64,000 nucleotides of DNA from an uncultured Clostridia bacterium. Lineage in GTDB: Bacteria; Bacillota; Clostridia; Christensenellales; Borkfalkiaceae. The number at the start of each line of letters is the position of its first letter. Positions within the stretch are counted from its first letter, which is position 1. This document shows positions 40,053-51,554 of the stretch, one piece after another. Where the stretch lies: assembly GCA_944376335.1 (NCBI GenBank), contig CALWCH010000002.1, positions 91,504-155,503 on the forward strand, read 5' to 3'. Made by a program: the position numbers and the translations under genes. The notes below the pieces were generated by a model, which saw nothing but the letters and a program-made list of their open reading frames with translations, had not been told where the DNA came from and did not search any database.

Positions 40053-41288
40053 TTATGCGGTTTTTTTGTAGACGAGCGTGGGCTTGTCGCCATTGGTGAC
40101 GCACCCCTTGGTGATGATGACTTCCTCGACGTTGTTCTTCGTGGGGATATCGTACATCACATCGGTCATGAGCCCCTCGATGATCGTCCTGAGGCCCCTT
40201 GCCCCCGTCTTTAAGCGGATGGCAGTACTTGCGATCTCGCGCACTGCGTCGTCCTCCACCGTGAGCTTGACGCCGTCCAGCCCCACAAGTTTTTGGTACT
40301 GTTTGATGATGGCGTTTCTCGGCTGGGTGAGGATGCTGACGAGCGCGTCCTCGTCGAGCGCCTGCAAACTCACGACGATGGGAATGCGGCCGACGAACTC
40401 GGGAATGAGCCCGAACTTGGTCAGATCCTGCGGCTTGACGTCGTCAAGGAGGGTGTAGTCCACTTCATTGGCGCCCAGCTTGACGTTGCCGCCGAAGCCG
40501 AGGCCGGTATCGTCCTTGCGGGCGGCGACGATCTTATCGAGCCCGACGAATGCACCGCCGCAGATGAAGAGGATGTTCGTCGTATCGATGCGCATGCAGT
40601 CCTGCTGCGGGTGCTTCCTGCCGCCCTGCGGAGGAACGTTTGCGACCGTCGATTCGATGATCTTCAGAAGTGCCTGCTGCACGCCCTCGCCCGAGACGTC
40701 GCGCGTGATGGAGACGTTTTCGCCCTTTCTTGCGATCTTGTCGATCTCGTCGATATAGATGATGCCGTGCTGCGCTTTTTCGATGTCGTAGTCGGCGTTC
40801 TGGATGAGCTTTAAAAGGATGTTCTCGACATCCTCGCCCACATAGCCCGCTTCCGTCAGCGTCGTCGCGTCGCACGTCGCGAAGGGAACGTTCAAGATCT
40901 TGGCAAGCGTTCTTGCAAGCAGCGTCTTGCCGCTCCCCGTGGGACCGAGGAGCAGAATGTTGCTCTTTTCGATCTCCACATCGTCATCGTCCTTCTTCCC
41001 TTCTGCAAGCGAATTGATGCGCTTGTAGTGGTTGTAGACGGCAACGGAGAGAACGCGCTTTGCCTTGTCCTGCCCGATGATGTAGTGATCGAGCTCTTCC
41101 TTGATCTCGCTCGGCTTCTTGAGCGGGATCTTTTCCTGCGGAGAGGAAGAGGGCATCTGGTCGAGCATATCCTTGCAAAGTTCCACGCATTCGTCGCAGA
41201 TGTAGATCCCGTCGGGGCCTGCGATCAGCTTTTTTGTTTTGGATTTTTCTTTTCCGCAAAAAGAACAGCTCGGTTCGTATTTACCCAT
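40053..41288 (-). CDS. clpX: ATP-dependent Clp protease ATPase subunit ClpX
   Basis: ClpX is the AAA+ unfoldase that feeds ClpP. The 411-residue protein has the N-terminal zinc domain (Cys8, Cys11, Cys31, Cys34), Walker A GPTGSGKT, Walker B IIYIDEID, sensor segments, and a ClpP-contact loop [11 protein letters not shown] region (GFIPEFxGR signature). It follows clpP by 21 bases in the order tig-clpP-clpX and is closed by a strong terminator. Confidence 0.98.
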   Translation of the reverse strand: MGKYEPSCSFCGKEKSKTKKLIAGPDGIYICDECVELCKDMLDQMPSSSPQEKIPLKKPSEIKEELDHYIIGQDKAKRVLSVAVYNHYKRINSLAEGKKDDDDVEIEKSNILLLGPTGSGKTLLARTLAKILNVPFATCDATTLTEAGYVGEDVENILLKLIQNADYDIEKAQHGIIYIDEIDKIARKGENVSITRDVSGEGVQQALLKIIESTVANVPPQGGRKHPQQDCMRIDTTNILFICGGAFVGLDKIVAARKDDTGLGFGGNVKLGANEVDYTLLDDVKPQDLTKFGLIPEFVGRIPIVVSLQALDEDALVSILTQPRNAIIKQYQKLVGLDGVKLTVEDDAVREIASTAIRLKTGARGLRTIIEGLMTDVMYDIPTKNNVEEVIITKGCVTNGDKPTLVYKKTA

Positions 41289-41309
41289 TTGATCCTCCCA
41301 ATCAAAAAG

Positions 41310-41900
41310 TTATCTCTTATCGTACACGCGGTCGATAAGGCCGTAGGCAAGTGCCTCGTCCGCCGACAGGAAGTTGTCTCTGTCCGTGTCGCGTTCGATG
41401 ACTTCGAGGGGCTTTCCCGTATTCGCCGCAAGGATGCGGTTGAGCTTGTCCTTGGTCTTTAAGATGTGTTCCGCGTGGATCTTGATGTCGCTTGCCTGCC
41501 CCTGCGCGCCGCCCAAAGGCTGGTGGATCATCACTTCGCTGTTTTTAAGAGCGAAGCGCTTCCCCTTTGCGCCCGACGAGAGCAGGAACGCCGCCATGCT
41601 CGCCGCCATGCCGATGCAGATGGTGGAGACATCGCACTTGATATAGTTCATCGTGTCGTAGATCGCAAGACCCGCCGAAACGGAGCCGCCCGGGCTGTTG
41701 ATGTACAGGCTGATGTCCTTGCCGGGGTCCTTCGCTTCGAGGTAGATGAGCTGGGCGACGACCGTGTTCGCAACGGCGTCGTCGATCTCCCCCGCAAGGA
41801 AGATGATGCGGTCTTCGAGAAGGCGGGAATAGAGGTCGTAGCTCCTCTCGCCGCCCGACGTGCGCTCCACGACATAGGGAATGAGCACGTTTCTTTCCAT
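41310..41900 (-). CDS. clpP: ATP-dependent Clp protease proteolytic subunit
   Basis: This serine protease subunit has 196 residues. The catalytic triad is Ser101 (GMAASMAAF), His126 ([10 protein letters not shown]) and Asp175 (DTDRDNF), all in conserved context. Its start codon shares one base with the tig stop (TAATG), showing translational coupling. Length is normal, with no obvious propeptide. Confidence 0.98.
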   Translation of the reverse strand: MERNVLIPYVVERTSGGERSYDLYSRLLEDRIIFLAGEIDDAVANTVVAQLIYLEAKDPGKDISLYINSPGGSVSAGLAIYDTMNYIKCDVSTICIGMAASMAAFLLSSGAKGKRFALKNSEVMIHQPLGGAQGQASDIKIHAEHILKTKDKLNRILAANTGKPLEVIERDTDRDNFLSADEALAYGLIDRVYDKR

Positions 41901-43204
41901 TACTTGCTCTCCTCTTGCTTGATCATTTCGTTGTTTGCCTTGAGGAAGTCGAAGAGCTTGGTCACCTTGATATCCGACTCGATGTACTCAAGCTGGCGGG
42001 GATCCATCGTCTTCTTATACTCCTCAGCCTCTTTGCCGACGCTCTTTGCCTGTTCTGCAATCTTTGCGTCGATCTCTTCCTGCGTCGCTTCGATGTTTTC
42101 GAGCTTGATGATCTTCTCGACGATGAGCTGATGCAGTACGGTGCGCTTCGATTCCTCGTCGAAGGTGTGCATGTACGCCTCTCTCGTCGTGTTGAGGTAC
42201 TTGAGATAGTCGTCGAGGCGGATGCCCTGATACATGAGGTTGTACTCAAGGCGCTGCAGGGCGAATTCGTTCTGCTTGTCGATCATCGCCTGAGGGATCT
42301 CTGCCTTGGCGCCCTTGGCGATCTCGGTGATGATGGAGTTCTCCGTCTCGTTGAGGGAACGGGAAGCGGCGTTGCGCTCGAGGCGCTCTCTCACCTTGGC
42401 GCGGTAAGCCTCCACGGAGTCGCTGCCCATCTTCTTTGCGAATTCCTCGTCGAGCTCGGGGCGGACTTTGCCCGTGATCTTGTGGAGCGTGACCGTGAAG
42501 ACGGCCTTCTTGCCCTTGAGCTCCTCTGCCTGATAGTCTTCGGGGAAGGTGACTTCGATATCCCTCGTCTCGCCGATGTTCATGCCGACGACGCCTTCTT
42601 CAAAGCCGGGGATGAACTGGTGGGAACCGAGCGTGAGGTCATACCCTTCCGCGGTGCCGCCATCGAACGCCTTGCCGTCCATCTTGCCCGCAAAGTCGAT
42701 GTTGACGGTATCCGTCATCTCTGCGGCGCGGTCCGTCACGTCTTCGTCCTTTGCAAGGCGCAGGCGGGTGTCCTCGATGTCCTTGTCGACGTCGGCGTCC
42801 GAAACAGTATATACGAATTCGGGGATCTTTATACCCTTGTAGGTCTCGATCTCAACGTCGGGCTTTACGGGAACTTCCGCGATGAGCACGACTTTCTCGT
42901 CGGAAATGTCGTCGACGGAGAGCGAAGGATCGCCGACTGCCGTGAAGTTATCCTTCTCCTTTTCGAGGATGGCGCCGTAGTGCTCGGCGTAAAGCAGATT
43001 GAGCGCGTCTTCATAGAAGAGGCCCTTGCCGTAGTACATTTCAAGGACGTTCTTGGGGACCTTGCCCTTGCGGAAACCGTTGACGGCGTACTTGCCGCGG
43101 TTCTGCCTGTAGGCTTCGTTGTTGGCATTGTTCCACTCTTCGGGCGTGAAGGTGATGGTGACCTTGACGGTGCTCTTTTCTGCTGTCTCTACCTGGTAAT
43201 TCAT
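41900..43204 (-). CDS. tig: Trigger factor
   Basis: Trigger factor is the ribosome-bound chaperone and peptidyl-prolyl isomerase. The 434-residue protein has the N-terminal ribosome-binding domain with the signature [17 protein letters not shown], the FKBP domain ([31 protein letters not shown]) and the helical C-terminal arms. It is the first gene of tig-clpP-clpX, divergent from the RqcH gene. A GAGG ribosome binding site precedes the ATG. Confidence 0.97.
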   Translation of the reverse strand: MNYQVETAEKSTVKVTITFTPEEWNNANNEAYRQNRGKYAVNGFRKGKVPKNVLEMYYGKGLFYEDALNLLYAEHYGAILEKEKDNFTAVGDPSLSVDDISDEKVVLIAEVPVKPDVEIETYKGIKIPEFVYTVSDADVDKDIEDTRLRLAKDEDVTDRAAEMTDTVNIDFAGKMDGKAFDGGTAEGYDLTLGSHQFIPGFEEGVVGMNIGETRDIEVTFPEDYQAEELKGKKAVFTVTLHKITGKVRPELDEEFAKKMGSDSVEAYRAKVRERLERNAASRSLNETENSIITEIAKGAKAEIPQAMIDKQNEFALQRLEYNLMYQGIRLDDYLKYLNTTREAYMHTFDEESKRTVLHQLIVEKIIKLENIEATQEEIDAKIAEQAKSVGKEAEEYKKTMDPRQLEYIESDIKVTKLFDFLKANNEMIKQEESK

Positions 43205-43306
43205 AAATAGCTCCTCATTTTTCCGACGGTGCGTTTTGTTGTTTCTGATCGGATATTTTTGCCTAACTATTTTAACATAACGGGGCGAGAAAGAAAAGCG
43301 TTTTTA

Positions 43307-43335
43307 TTTACAATTTTGCTTTTTTCGGGTATAAT
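43307..43335 (+). promoter_or_regulatory. Promoter of the RqcH gene
   Basis: TTTACA (43307-43312) and TATAAT (43330-43335) are 17 bp apart. Confidence 0.78.
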
Positions 43336-43362
43336 GACTGCAAGCACCCTTTGGAGGACCGT

Positions 43363-45018
43363 ATGCCGCAGGATACATTCACCATCCGTCTCATCGCCCG
43401 CGAGCTCGACTCTACTCTTCGCGGAGGACGCATCAACCGCATCAACCAACCGGGGAAAGAGGAACTCTCCCTTCTAATATACACGCAAAAGACCACGTTA
43501 AAACTCACCGTCAACGCGAATGCTGCCGATTGCGGGGTTTATTTTACGACTGACAACCCGCCCAACCCGCTCACCGCGCCCAATTTCTGCATGCTGCTTC
43601 GAAAGTACTTGCAGAGCGCGGAAATTTTAGGCGTGGAGACCCCGGGTTTTGAGCGCATCCTCATCTTCCGCGTGAGGTGCTATTCCGACTTTTCGACGGC
43701 GGAACGGGAACTGCGCGTCGAGATCATGGGCAAGTACTCCAACATCCTCTTGACGGAGAACGGCGTCATCTTGGGCGCACTCAAGACGACGACCATCGAC
43801 GAGAACTGCAAGCGTGCCATTCTGCCGGGCGCCCCCTACCTTCCCCCCGCGCGGCAGGAGAAAGTCGACCCCTCCGACCTTCCCGCTCTCAAAAAATTGC
43901 TCACGCCGCCCCTTCCGAACGATTTGGCACATTTCCTCTTTACCAACGTGATGGGGCTTGCCCCCTGCACGGCGGAGCAGATCGCCTCGGGCTACAAGGG
44001 CGGCGGCTTTGCCGAATATGTGCACGATACCATCTTCTCAAACGACATCTCCCCCTGCGTCGTCGAAAGAAACGGCGTGCCGCAGGACTTCTTTGCACGC
44101 TTCGTTGCGGGCGGCATTCCGTTTGAAAGCATCTCCGCCGCCGAACAGTACTTCTATGCGGGCAGAAGAAAGAAAAAGAACTTCGAGGCGCTGCAAAGAA
44201 AGCTCACTTCCGCCGTCTCTTCGCAGAGAAAGAAGCAGGAGAAGCGGCTTTCGCAGATCCTTGAAAAGCGCCGCCAGTGCGAGGGCGCGGAGACCGACCG
44301 CATCAAAGGCGAACTCCTGACGGCGAATTTATACCGCTTAAAGCAGGGCATGCGCTCTGCAGAGCTTGAAAATTATTACGACGAAGCGGGCGGCACAATG
44401 AAGATCGCGCTCGACGAGCGCCTCTCCCCCGCCGACAACGCACAGGCGTACTTCAAGCGCTACCGCAAACAGAAGCGCACGCTCGAAGTGCTCATCCCGC
44501 AGGAAGAGGAGGTGCGCTCCGAGCTCGAATATTCCCTCTCTCTCCTTGCCGCCATCTCTTCGGCGGATAATTTGGAGGATTTAAAGTGCCTCGAAGAAGA
44601 ACTGCAGGCGGCGGGCATTTTGAAACAGCCCGAGAAGCGAAAGAAGCAGGCGGTACCCGAGTTCCCCTTCCGCCGCTTTGAAAAGGACGGGTTTGAAATT
44701 TTGGCAGGGCGCAACAACCTGCAGAACGACAGGCTCGTCCGCTCGTCCGCGCCCGACGACATTTGGCTGCACGCGCAGAAGTATCACTCCTCGCACGTCG
44801 TCATCAAAGCGCAGGGCCGCGCCGTGCCCGATGAAGTCTTGGGCTATGCAGCGGGCATCTGCGCGCGCTATTCGGACGCCAAGCAGGGCGGGCGCATCCC
44901 CGTCGACTACTGCCCCGTCAAGCAGGTGAAAAAGCCCTCGAAATCCAAAGCGGGCTTCGTCGCCTACCGCGACTATAAGACGGTGCTCGTTGAACCCCTC
45001 GAACTTTCCGAATCATGA
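43363..45018 (+). CDS. rqcH: Rqc2 homologue RqcH (NFACT protein)
   Basis: RqcH recognises stalled 50S subunits carrying nascent chains and adds alanine tails for degradation by ClpXP and others. The 551-residue protein has the N-terminal NFACT-N domain (RLIARELDSTLRGGRINRI; LRVEIMGKYSNILLT), a long coiled coil (about 270-430, Lys/Glu-rich) and the C-terminal NFACT-R domain (APDDIWLHAQKYHSSHVVIK). The start ATG 43363 follows GGAGG; an in-frame TTG 12 bases upstream overlaps that site and is rejected. It sits divergently beside tig-clpP-clpX, a fitting protein-quality-control neighbourhood. Confidence 0.93.
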   Translation: MPQDTFTIRLIARELDSTLRGGRINRINQPGKEELSLLIYTQKTTLKLTVNANAADCGVYFTTDNPPNPLTAPNFCMLLRKYLQSAEILGVETPGFERILIFRVRCYSDFSTAERELRVEIMGKYSNILLTENGVILGALKTTTIDENCKRAILPGAPYLPPARQEKVDPSDLPALKKLLTPPLPNDLAHFLFTNVMGLAPCTAEQIASGYKGGGFAEYVHDTIFSNDISPCVVERNGVPQDFFARFVAGGIPFESISAAEQYFYAGRRKKKNFEALQRKLTSAVSSQRKKQEKRLSQILEKRRQCEGAETDRIKGELLTANLYRLKQGMRSAELENYYDEAGGTMKIALDERLSPADNAQAYFKRYRKQKRTLEVLIPQEEEVRSELEYSLSLLAAISSADNLEDLKCLEEELQAAGILKQPEKRKKQAVPEFPFRRFEKDGFEILAGRNNLQNDRLVRSSAPDDIWLHAQKYHSSHVVIKAQGRAVPDEVLGYAAGICARYSDAKQGGRIPVDYCPVKQVKKPSKSKAGFVAYRDYKTVLVEPLELSES

Positions 45019-46094
45019 TTTTCTTAAAGGAATTTTTCTTTCCAAGCTACGACCAAGAGTATCAGGTGCGCCTTCAAGAAAAGCGCACCTGTTTCAACAC
45101 GATGTACCCCTTCTTCGTGCTCTCTTCGCGCGGGCTCACACGGCTGGACTTCGCGCCCATCACTCTCTTCTACGGCGGCAACGGCTCGGGCAAGACGACG
45201 GCGCTCAACGTCATCGCGGAGGCACTCTCTCTAAAGCGCGACGCCCCCTTCAACCGCTCGAGCTTCTTCGGAACTTACGTCTCCCTATGCCGCTATGCCC
45301 TCTCTAAGCCCCTGCCCGATTTCAGCCGCGTTGTGACGAGCGACGACGTATTCGACTACATGCTCTCCCTCCGCGCCGTCAACGAGGGCATCGACGAGAC
45401 CCGCGAGAAACTCTTTGAGGATTACTTCGAAAAGCGGCGGAGCGGGCCCTTCCGCATGACCTCTCTAAACGACTACGACGAACTCAAAAAGACGACGGAC
45501 GCGCGCAAGATGACACTCTCCCGCTTTGTAAAGGGAGAGGGCGTTTGGCAGAACGAGCGCGAGCAGTCCAACGGCGAGAGTGCCTATTTCTACTTCACCT
45601 CCCGCATCGACGGCGCGGGGTTGTACCTTTTAGACGAGCCCGAAAACAGCCTTTCCCCCAAGAAGCAGCTCGAACTTGCGCAATTTTTGGAGAATGAGGC
45701 GCGCTTTTTTGACAGCCAATTCGTCATTGCGACGCACTCCCCCTTCCTCCTTGCCATGCGCGGTGCGAAGATCTACGACTTCGACGGCGACCCCGTGGAT
45801 GTCAAGCGCTGGACGCAGCTCGAGAGCGTGAAGACGTATTTCGACTTCTTTGAATCGCACCGCCGCGACTTTCTGCCCCCCTCCACTCCAAGCCAACCAA
45901 ACAATAGAAAGAAGCCGCCCTTTGTTCGGGGCGGCTTTAAGTTCATCTCCTGTCGGGGGAGCGACCCTGCGGATAGAGCGGCAGTTCGAAAAAGCCCGTG
46001 CACACTTCCTGCGAGTACTCTTGTGCGGGCGGGATGGCGCAATAGCCGTAGCTCGGCACCAAGATCTCGACCTGCATCGAGACCTTTAAGATGA
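45015..46094 (+). CDS. AAA-type ATPase (SbcC/RecF-like) with an abnormal read-through C-terminus
   Basis: Residues 1-286 form a standard AAA_15/AAA_21-like ATPase: Walker A LFYGGNGSGKTT, Walker B AGLYLLDEPENSLSPKKQ and an H-loop-like FVIATHSPFLLA. Homology appears to finish at FDFFESHRRDFL. The frame then continues without a stop for 73 codons through the intergenic terminator hairpin (45912-45937) and about 150 bases into the antisense of the convergent gene. The extension is Pro/Arg/Ser-rich and looks unselected, so the original stop seems to have been lost. The start overlaps the rqcH stop (ATGA). Confidence 0.75.
   Translation: MIFLKEFFFPSYDQEYQVRLQEKRTCFNTMYPFFVLSSRGLTRLDFAPITLFYGGNGSGKTTALNVIAEALSLKRDAPFNRSSFFGTYVSLCRYALSKPLPDFSRVVTSDDVFDYMLSLRAVNEGIDETREKLFEDYFEKRRSGPFRMTSLNDYDELKKTTDARKMTLSRFVKGEGVWQNEREQSNGESAYFYFTSRIDGAGLYLLDEPENSLSPKKQLELAQFLENEARFFDSQFVIATHSPFLLAMRGAKIYDFDGDPVDVKRWTQLESVKTYFDFFESHRRDFLPPSTPSQPNNRKKPPFVRGGFKFISCRGSDPADRAAVRKSPCTLPASTLVRAGWRNSRSSAPRSRPASRPLR
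45912..45937. terminator. Hairpin between convergent genes, read through by the AAA ATPase frame
   Basis: AAGCCGCCC (45912-45920) pairs with 45929-45937. It is an intrinsic-terminator-like stem with weak T-tracts on both strands. Confidence 0.7.
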
Positions 46095-46596
46095 CCGTGA
46101 GGCAGGCGCTCAACACAAAGGTCGAGGAACCGCTGTCCCACCGCCCTTCGGGGGAGACGCAGGAGGCGATCGCCGAGACGGTAAACGGCATGACGGACGC
46201 CTGCGGCACGAACATCAGGACGTCCTCGTTGAGGACGATGGAGCCGAGCGCCTTGCCCTCGGTGCCGTTCGCGTCGAGGTAGACGATCTCGATGGGAATG
46301 GTGACCTTCGCCTGGATGCGCGCGTACCCGCCGTCCGGCTGGCGTTCGATGTTGACGTCGGAGACGATGCCCTCCGAAGAGAGCGAACGAGCGCTCAAAA
46401 ACGTGAGCGGATATGTAGGAGATGCCGGGAGAAAGCTGGCGGGAAGGACGGAATAATTTTCGATGCGCGTCTGCACGATGCCCGCGTCGAAGATCTTTTC
46501 CGCCTGGATGCACACTTTCTCGCAAAGACCGTTCAACGGATTGCCCGTGATCGTCCCGGGGCAATGATCGGACGAAAAGTTGGAGAAAAATGACAT
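45943..46596 (-). CDS. Conserved Clostridia protein of unknown function (217 aa)
   Basis: The protein starts near NGLCEKVCIQAEKIFDAGIVQ, a pattern I associate with uncharacterised Clostridia proteins that may belong to spore surface or SPOCS-like groups, but I cannot name the family with certainty. A beta-rich body follows with repeated hydrophobic strands (IQAKVTIPIEIVYLD; LTVILKVSMQVEILVPSYGYCAIPP). It has no signal peptide. The start ATG 46596 follows CGGAGG. Its 3' end overlaps the extended AAA ATPase frame on the other strand. Confidence 0.75.
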   Translation of the reverse strand: MSFFSNFSSDHCPGTITGNPLNGLCEKVCIQAEKIFDAGIVQTRIENYSVLPASFLPASPTYPLTFLSARSLSSEGIVSDVNIERQPDGGYARIQAKVTIPIEIVYLDANGTEGKALGSIVLNEDVLMFVPQASVMPFTVSAIASCVSPEGRWDSGSSTFVLSACLTVILKVSMQVEILVPSYGYCAIPPAQEYSQEVCTGFFELPLYPQGRSPDRR

Positions 46597-46680
46597 AATA
46601 ACCTCCGTAAAAGAACCGTTCGGGTTCCTCTACATTGTATGCGCCCCTCTCCATCTTCGTGCCTTTTCAAAATCCATGCA

Positions 46681-46708
46681 AAAAGACCTGCAGGAATGCA
46701 GGTCTTTT
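46681..46708. terminator. Terminator after mscL
   Basis: A perfect 12-bp stem (46681-46692 with 46697-46708) begins with A and ends with T, so it works in both directions. Confidence 0.88.
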
Positions 46709-46711
46709 CAG

Positions 46712-47224
46712 CTATTCTTTCTTTTCGGGCGCGGGGGCGGCCGCAGTGCTCTTGTCGCCCTCGGAAAGGGCGGCTTGCGCGCCCTCCCGTTCCGCTTTGC
46801 GCTTTTCCTCCGCTTCCCTGAGGGCGGTCTTTGCCTCTTCGCGGAGCTTGCTCACCTTCATCACCGCCTTGATGATGAGAAACAAGACGAGTGCCGTCAA
46901 GAGGAAGTTGATGACGGCGTTGATGAACGTTCCCCAATCGATGTAGATGGAGTTTGCAAGGTCGATGACGGTTGCTCCCGTCTCATCCGTCGTGTAGGCG
47001 GTCGTAAGGAAGGTGTACAGCTCCGTCAAGGAGTCCGCACCGAAAATGAGTGCCAGAACTTGGTTGATGACAGGCTTTAAGACGTTGTTCGAGAGCGCGT
47101 TGACGATGGCGGTGAATGCCCCGCCGATGATGACGCCGACGGCCATGTCGAGGATATTGCCGCGCGCGATGAAGGCACGGAATTCCTGCCAAAAGCCTTT
47201 TTTCTCCTTCTTTTCTTCTGCCAT
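46712..47224 (-). CDS. mscL: Large-conductance mechanosensitive channel
   Basis: MscL opens under membrane tension to release solutes during hypo-osmotic shock. The 170-residue protein has FRAFIARGNILDMAVGVIIG (S1 and TM1), a periplasmic loop of about 40 residues and the second membrane helix INFLLTALVLFLIIKAV. The cytoplasmic helix continues into a charged Ala/Lys/Glu tail that is longer than the usual 130-150-residue form. It lies downstream of malQ on the same strand. Confidence 0.95.
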   Translation of the reverse strand: MAEEKKEKKGFWQEFRAFIARGNILDMAVGVIIGGAFTAIVNALSNNVLKPVINQVLALIFGADSLTELYTFLTTAYTTDETGATVIDLANSIYIDWGTFINAVINFLLTALVLFLIIKAVMKVSKLREEAKTALREAEEKRKAEREGAQAALSEGDKSTAAAPAPEKKE

Positions 47225-47233
47225 GAGAGCTCC

Positions 47234-48712
47234 TTATCTGTATTTTTTGATGAGGCGTCCGATCCGCGCGAACACGGCGTTTGAGGGAAGTTTTTTCAGC
47301 CGCCACACCCAATTTCCGCCGTTGGTGCCGGGATGATTCATGCGGGCGGAATTGTCCAGCCCCATGAGGTCCTGCACGGGGACCACGGCGAGAGAAGACT
47401 TGGACGCCATCGCAATTTCGACAAATGCCTTTGAGCAGCTCTCGGGCGTGCGGCCGAGCTTGATATCCAGCCCGCACTGCTTGAGTTCCTTGGCAACGCG
47501 CGAGCGGAAGAGCAGAAATTCCTCGGGCGTAAGCGACTTCACATATCCCGCCACCGTGTCGTTGTCGTGCGTGCCCGTGTAGCAGACGCTGTTTGTTGCG
47601 ATGTTGTGCGGAAGGAAGGCGTTATCTTCATTGCCGTCGAAGGCGAATAAGAGTACCTTCATGCCGGGGAGCCCCGTGCGGGCGATGAGTGAGCGCACGC
47701 CGTCGTCCATCTCGCCGAGGTCCTCCGCGATGATGCGGCTCTTATCGACGCCCTCAAAGAGCTCATCCTTGGGCCCGTCCTGCCAACAGCCGTTGACGGC
47801 GGTCGCCTCGTCTGCGTTCACTTCATAGTAGCGGTCGAGACCGCGGAAGTGGTCGATGCGCACGACATCGTACGTCTCCAGCGCATGGGCAAGGCGGCCT
47901 CTCCACCAGCGGTAGTTTTCCTTTTTGTGCGCCGCCCAGTCAAAGACGGGATTGCCCCAGAGCTGACCCGTCTCCGAGAAGTAATCGGGCGGCACCCCCG
48001 CCACCTTTGCGGGTTTTAAGTTTTCGTCGAGCTTGAAGAGTTCGGGATGCGCCCACACGTCCGCGCTGTCGTAGGCGACGTAGAGCGGGATATCCCCGAT
48101 GATCTTGAGCTCCAGCGAATTGCAGTAATGCTTGAGCGCCTTCCACTGAAGGTCGAACTCATACTGCAAAAACTGCCAGAAGAGGTACTCCTCGTGATAG
48201 TCGGTGCGGAGCTTTTCGAGCGCCCCCTCCTCGCGGCGGCAGAGCCCCTCCTCCCAATCGGTGAAGGTGCCGCCATACACCGTCTTGGCGGTCATGAAGA
48301 GCGCATAGTCCTCGTGCTTGCCTTCGTCGACATAGGCGCGGAACTCCGTGCTGTCGAACGCAAAGCGCGAGAAGGCGGTGCGCAGCGTCTGATAGCGCTC
48401 CGCATAGAGAGCCCCGTAGTCGACATTCCCCGCGCCCTTAGCGGCGGCAAGCTCCTTCTTTGTGAGCAGCCCCTGCCCCGCTAAAAGATCGAGGTCAATG
48501 AAGTAGGGATTGCCCGAGGTGCAGGAGACCGACTGATAGGGCGAATCGCCGTAGCCCGTCTGCACAAGGGGCAGGATCTGCCAATACTTGACGCCCGCCT
48601 TTGCAAGTTTTTTCGCAAAGCGGTATGCCTCCTTCCCGAGCGAGCCGATCTTATACTTTGCGGGCAGGGAAGAGATATGCAGCAGCACGCCCGCCTGTCT
48701 TACGTTATCCAT
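47234..48712 (-). CDS. malQ: 4-alpha-glucanotransferase (amylomaltase, GH77)
   Basis: MalQ transfers maltodextrin segments between glucans and works with phosphorylase in maltodextrin use. The 492-residue protein begins RQAGVLLHISSLPAKYKIGS, typical of GH77, and contains YWQILPLVQTGYGDSPYQS, the nucleophile Asp in VVRIDHFRGLDRYYEV, the acid/base Glu in IIAEDLGEM, and GTHDNDT. Length is normal. AGAGG precedes the ATG. It pairs functionally with the glgP and GH13 genes at the other end of the window. Confidence 0.96.
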   Translation of the reverse strand: MDNVRQAGVLLHISSLPAKYKIGSLGKEAYRFAKKLAKAGVKYWQILPLVQTGYGDSPYQSVSCTSGNPYFIDLDLLAGQGLLTKKELAAAKGAGNVDYGALYAERYQTLRTAFSRFAFDSTEFRAYVDEGKHEDYALFMTAKTVYGGTFTDWEEGLCRREEGALEKLRTDYHEEYLFWQFLQYEFDLQWKALKHYCNSLELKIIGDIPLYVAYDSADVWAHPELFKLDENLKPAKVAGVPPDYFSETGQLWGNPVFDWAAHKKENYRWWRGRLAHALETYDVVRIDHFRGLDRYYEVNADEATAVNGCWQDGPKDELFEGVDKSRIIAEDLGEMDDGVRSLIARTGLPGMKVLLFAFDGNEDNAFLPHNIATNSVCYTGTHDNDTVAGYVKSLTPEEFLLFRSRVAKELKQCGLDIKLGRTPESCSKAFVEIAMASKSSLAVVPVQDLMGLDNSARMNHPGTNGGNWVWRLKKLPSNAVFARIGRLIKKYR

Positions 48713-48727
48713 CCTGTTTTCCTCTTT

Positions 48728-49924
48728 TTACAGGGACGAGAGGAGCGCCTCGAGACGGCGGCAAGCCTCCCGTGTGTTCTCTTCCGTGCCGAATGCCGTC
48801 AGGCGGAAGTACCCTTCGCCGTTCTTGCCGAAGCCGCTTCCGGGCGTTCCCACGACGTTGGCCCTTTCAAGGAGCAGATCGAAGAACTCCCAGCTCTTCA
48901 TATCGTTCGGGCACTTGAGCCAGATGTAGGGCGAGTGCTTGCCGCCCGTGTACCAGATGCCAAGGCGGTCCAAACAATCCGCGATAATCTCCGCGTTCTT
49001 GCGGTAGTAGCCGAGGTTCTCTTTGATCTGCTTCTCCCCTTCCTCGCTGAACACGGCGGCGGCGCCCATCTGGGTGATGTAAGAGACGCCGTTGAATTTG
49101 GTCGACTGCCGTCTCGCCCACATCTTGTTGAGGGAGTGCCCGTCGCGCACGAGCGCCTCGGGTACGATGGTATAGCCGCAGCGCACGCCCGTGAAGCCCG
49201 CTGTCTTGCTGTAAGAGCAGATCTCGATGGCGCACTCCTTGGCGCCCTCCACTTGATAAATGCTGCGGGCGAGCGTGTCGTCCTGAATGAAGTACTCATA
49301 CGCCGCATCGTAGAGAATGACGGCGTCGTTTCTCTTGGCGTAGTCTATCCACGCCTTGAGCTTCTCCTTGGAATACGCCGCGCCCGTCGGGTTGTTTGGC
49401 GAGCAGAGATAGATAAGGTCCGCCTTCACGCTCTCGTCGGGCATGGGCAGAAAGCCGTTTGCCTGATTGGCGTCGGAGTAGAGCACCTTTCTCCCCGACA
49501 TCACGTTGGCATCCACATAGGCGGGATAGACGGGGTCGGGAATGAGCGCAACGGTGTCCTCCGCAAACAGTTCCAAAATGTTGCCGAGGTCGGACTTTGC
49601 GCCGTCCGAAATGAACACTTCGTCCTCGGAAAGGCCGACGCCTTTGCGCGCGTAGCTGCCCAAGATGCTCTCGATGAGCTTGGGATAGCCGTAGCAGGTC
49701 TGGTCGGGCCCGTAGCCGTGGAAGGTCTCCTTGCGGCTCATGTCGTCGACGGCGCGGTGCATTGCCTCGATGACGGCGGGCACGAGCGGGCGGGTAACGT
49801 CGCCGATGCTCAGGCGGATGACGTCCTTCTCGGGGTGCGCGGCCTTATATTCTGCCGTCTTTTTGCCGACCGTCGCAAACAGATAGCTGTCCTGTATTTC
49901 AAAGTAATGGTGATTGACTTTCAT
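48728..49924 (-). CDS. dapL: LL-diaminopimelate aminotransferase
   Basis: DapL converts tetrahydrodipicolinate directly to LL-diaminopimelate using glutamate, bypassing the acylated intermediates. The 398-residue fold-type I PLP enzyme shows IRLSIGDVTRPLVPAV, YLCSPNNPTGAAY and the Schiff-base Lys in CSYSKTAGFTGVRCGYT. The DapL signature features, such as FISDGAKSDLGN, are present. It is the first committed step distinguishing this organism's lysine pathway and complements the asd-dapA-dapB operon and dapF. Confidence 0.95.
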   Translation of the reverse strand: MKVNHHYFEIQDSYLFATVGKKTAEYKAAHPEKDVIRLSIGDVTRPLVPAVIEAMHRAVDDMSRKETFHGYGPDQTCYGYPKLIESILGSYARKGVGLSEDEVFISDGAKSDLGNILELFAEDTVALIPDPVYPAYVDANVMSGRKVLYSDANQANGFLPMPDESVKADLIYLCSPNNPTGAAYSKEKLKAWIDYAKRNDAVILYDAAYEYFIQDDTLARSIYQVEGAKECAIEICSYSKTAGFTGVRCGYTIVPEALVRDGHSLNKMWARRQSTKFNGVSYITQMGAAAVFSEEGEKQIKENLGYYRKNAEIIADCLDRLGIWYTGGKHSPYIWLKCPNDMKSWEFFDLLLERANVVGTPGSGFGKNGEGYFRLTAFGTEENTREACRRLEALLSSL

Positions 49925-49927
49925 GCT

Positions 49928-51529
<1,602 letters not shown>

Positions 51530-51554
51530 CTGTCCTTCCTTTAAGGTGTTTTTC

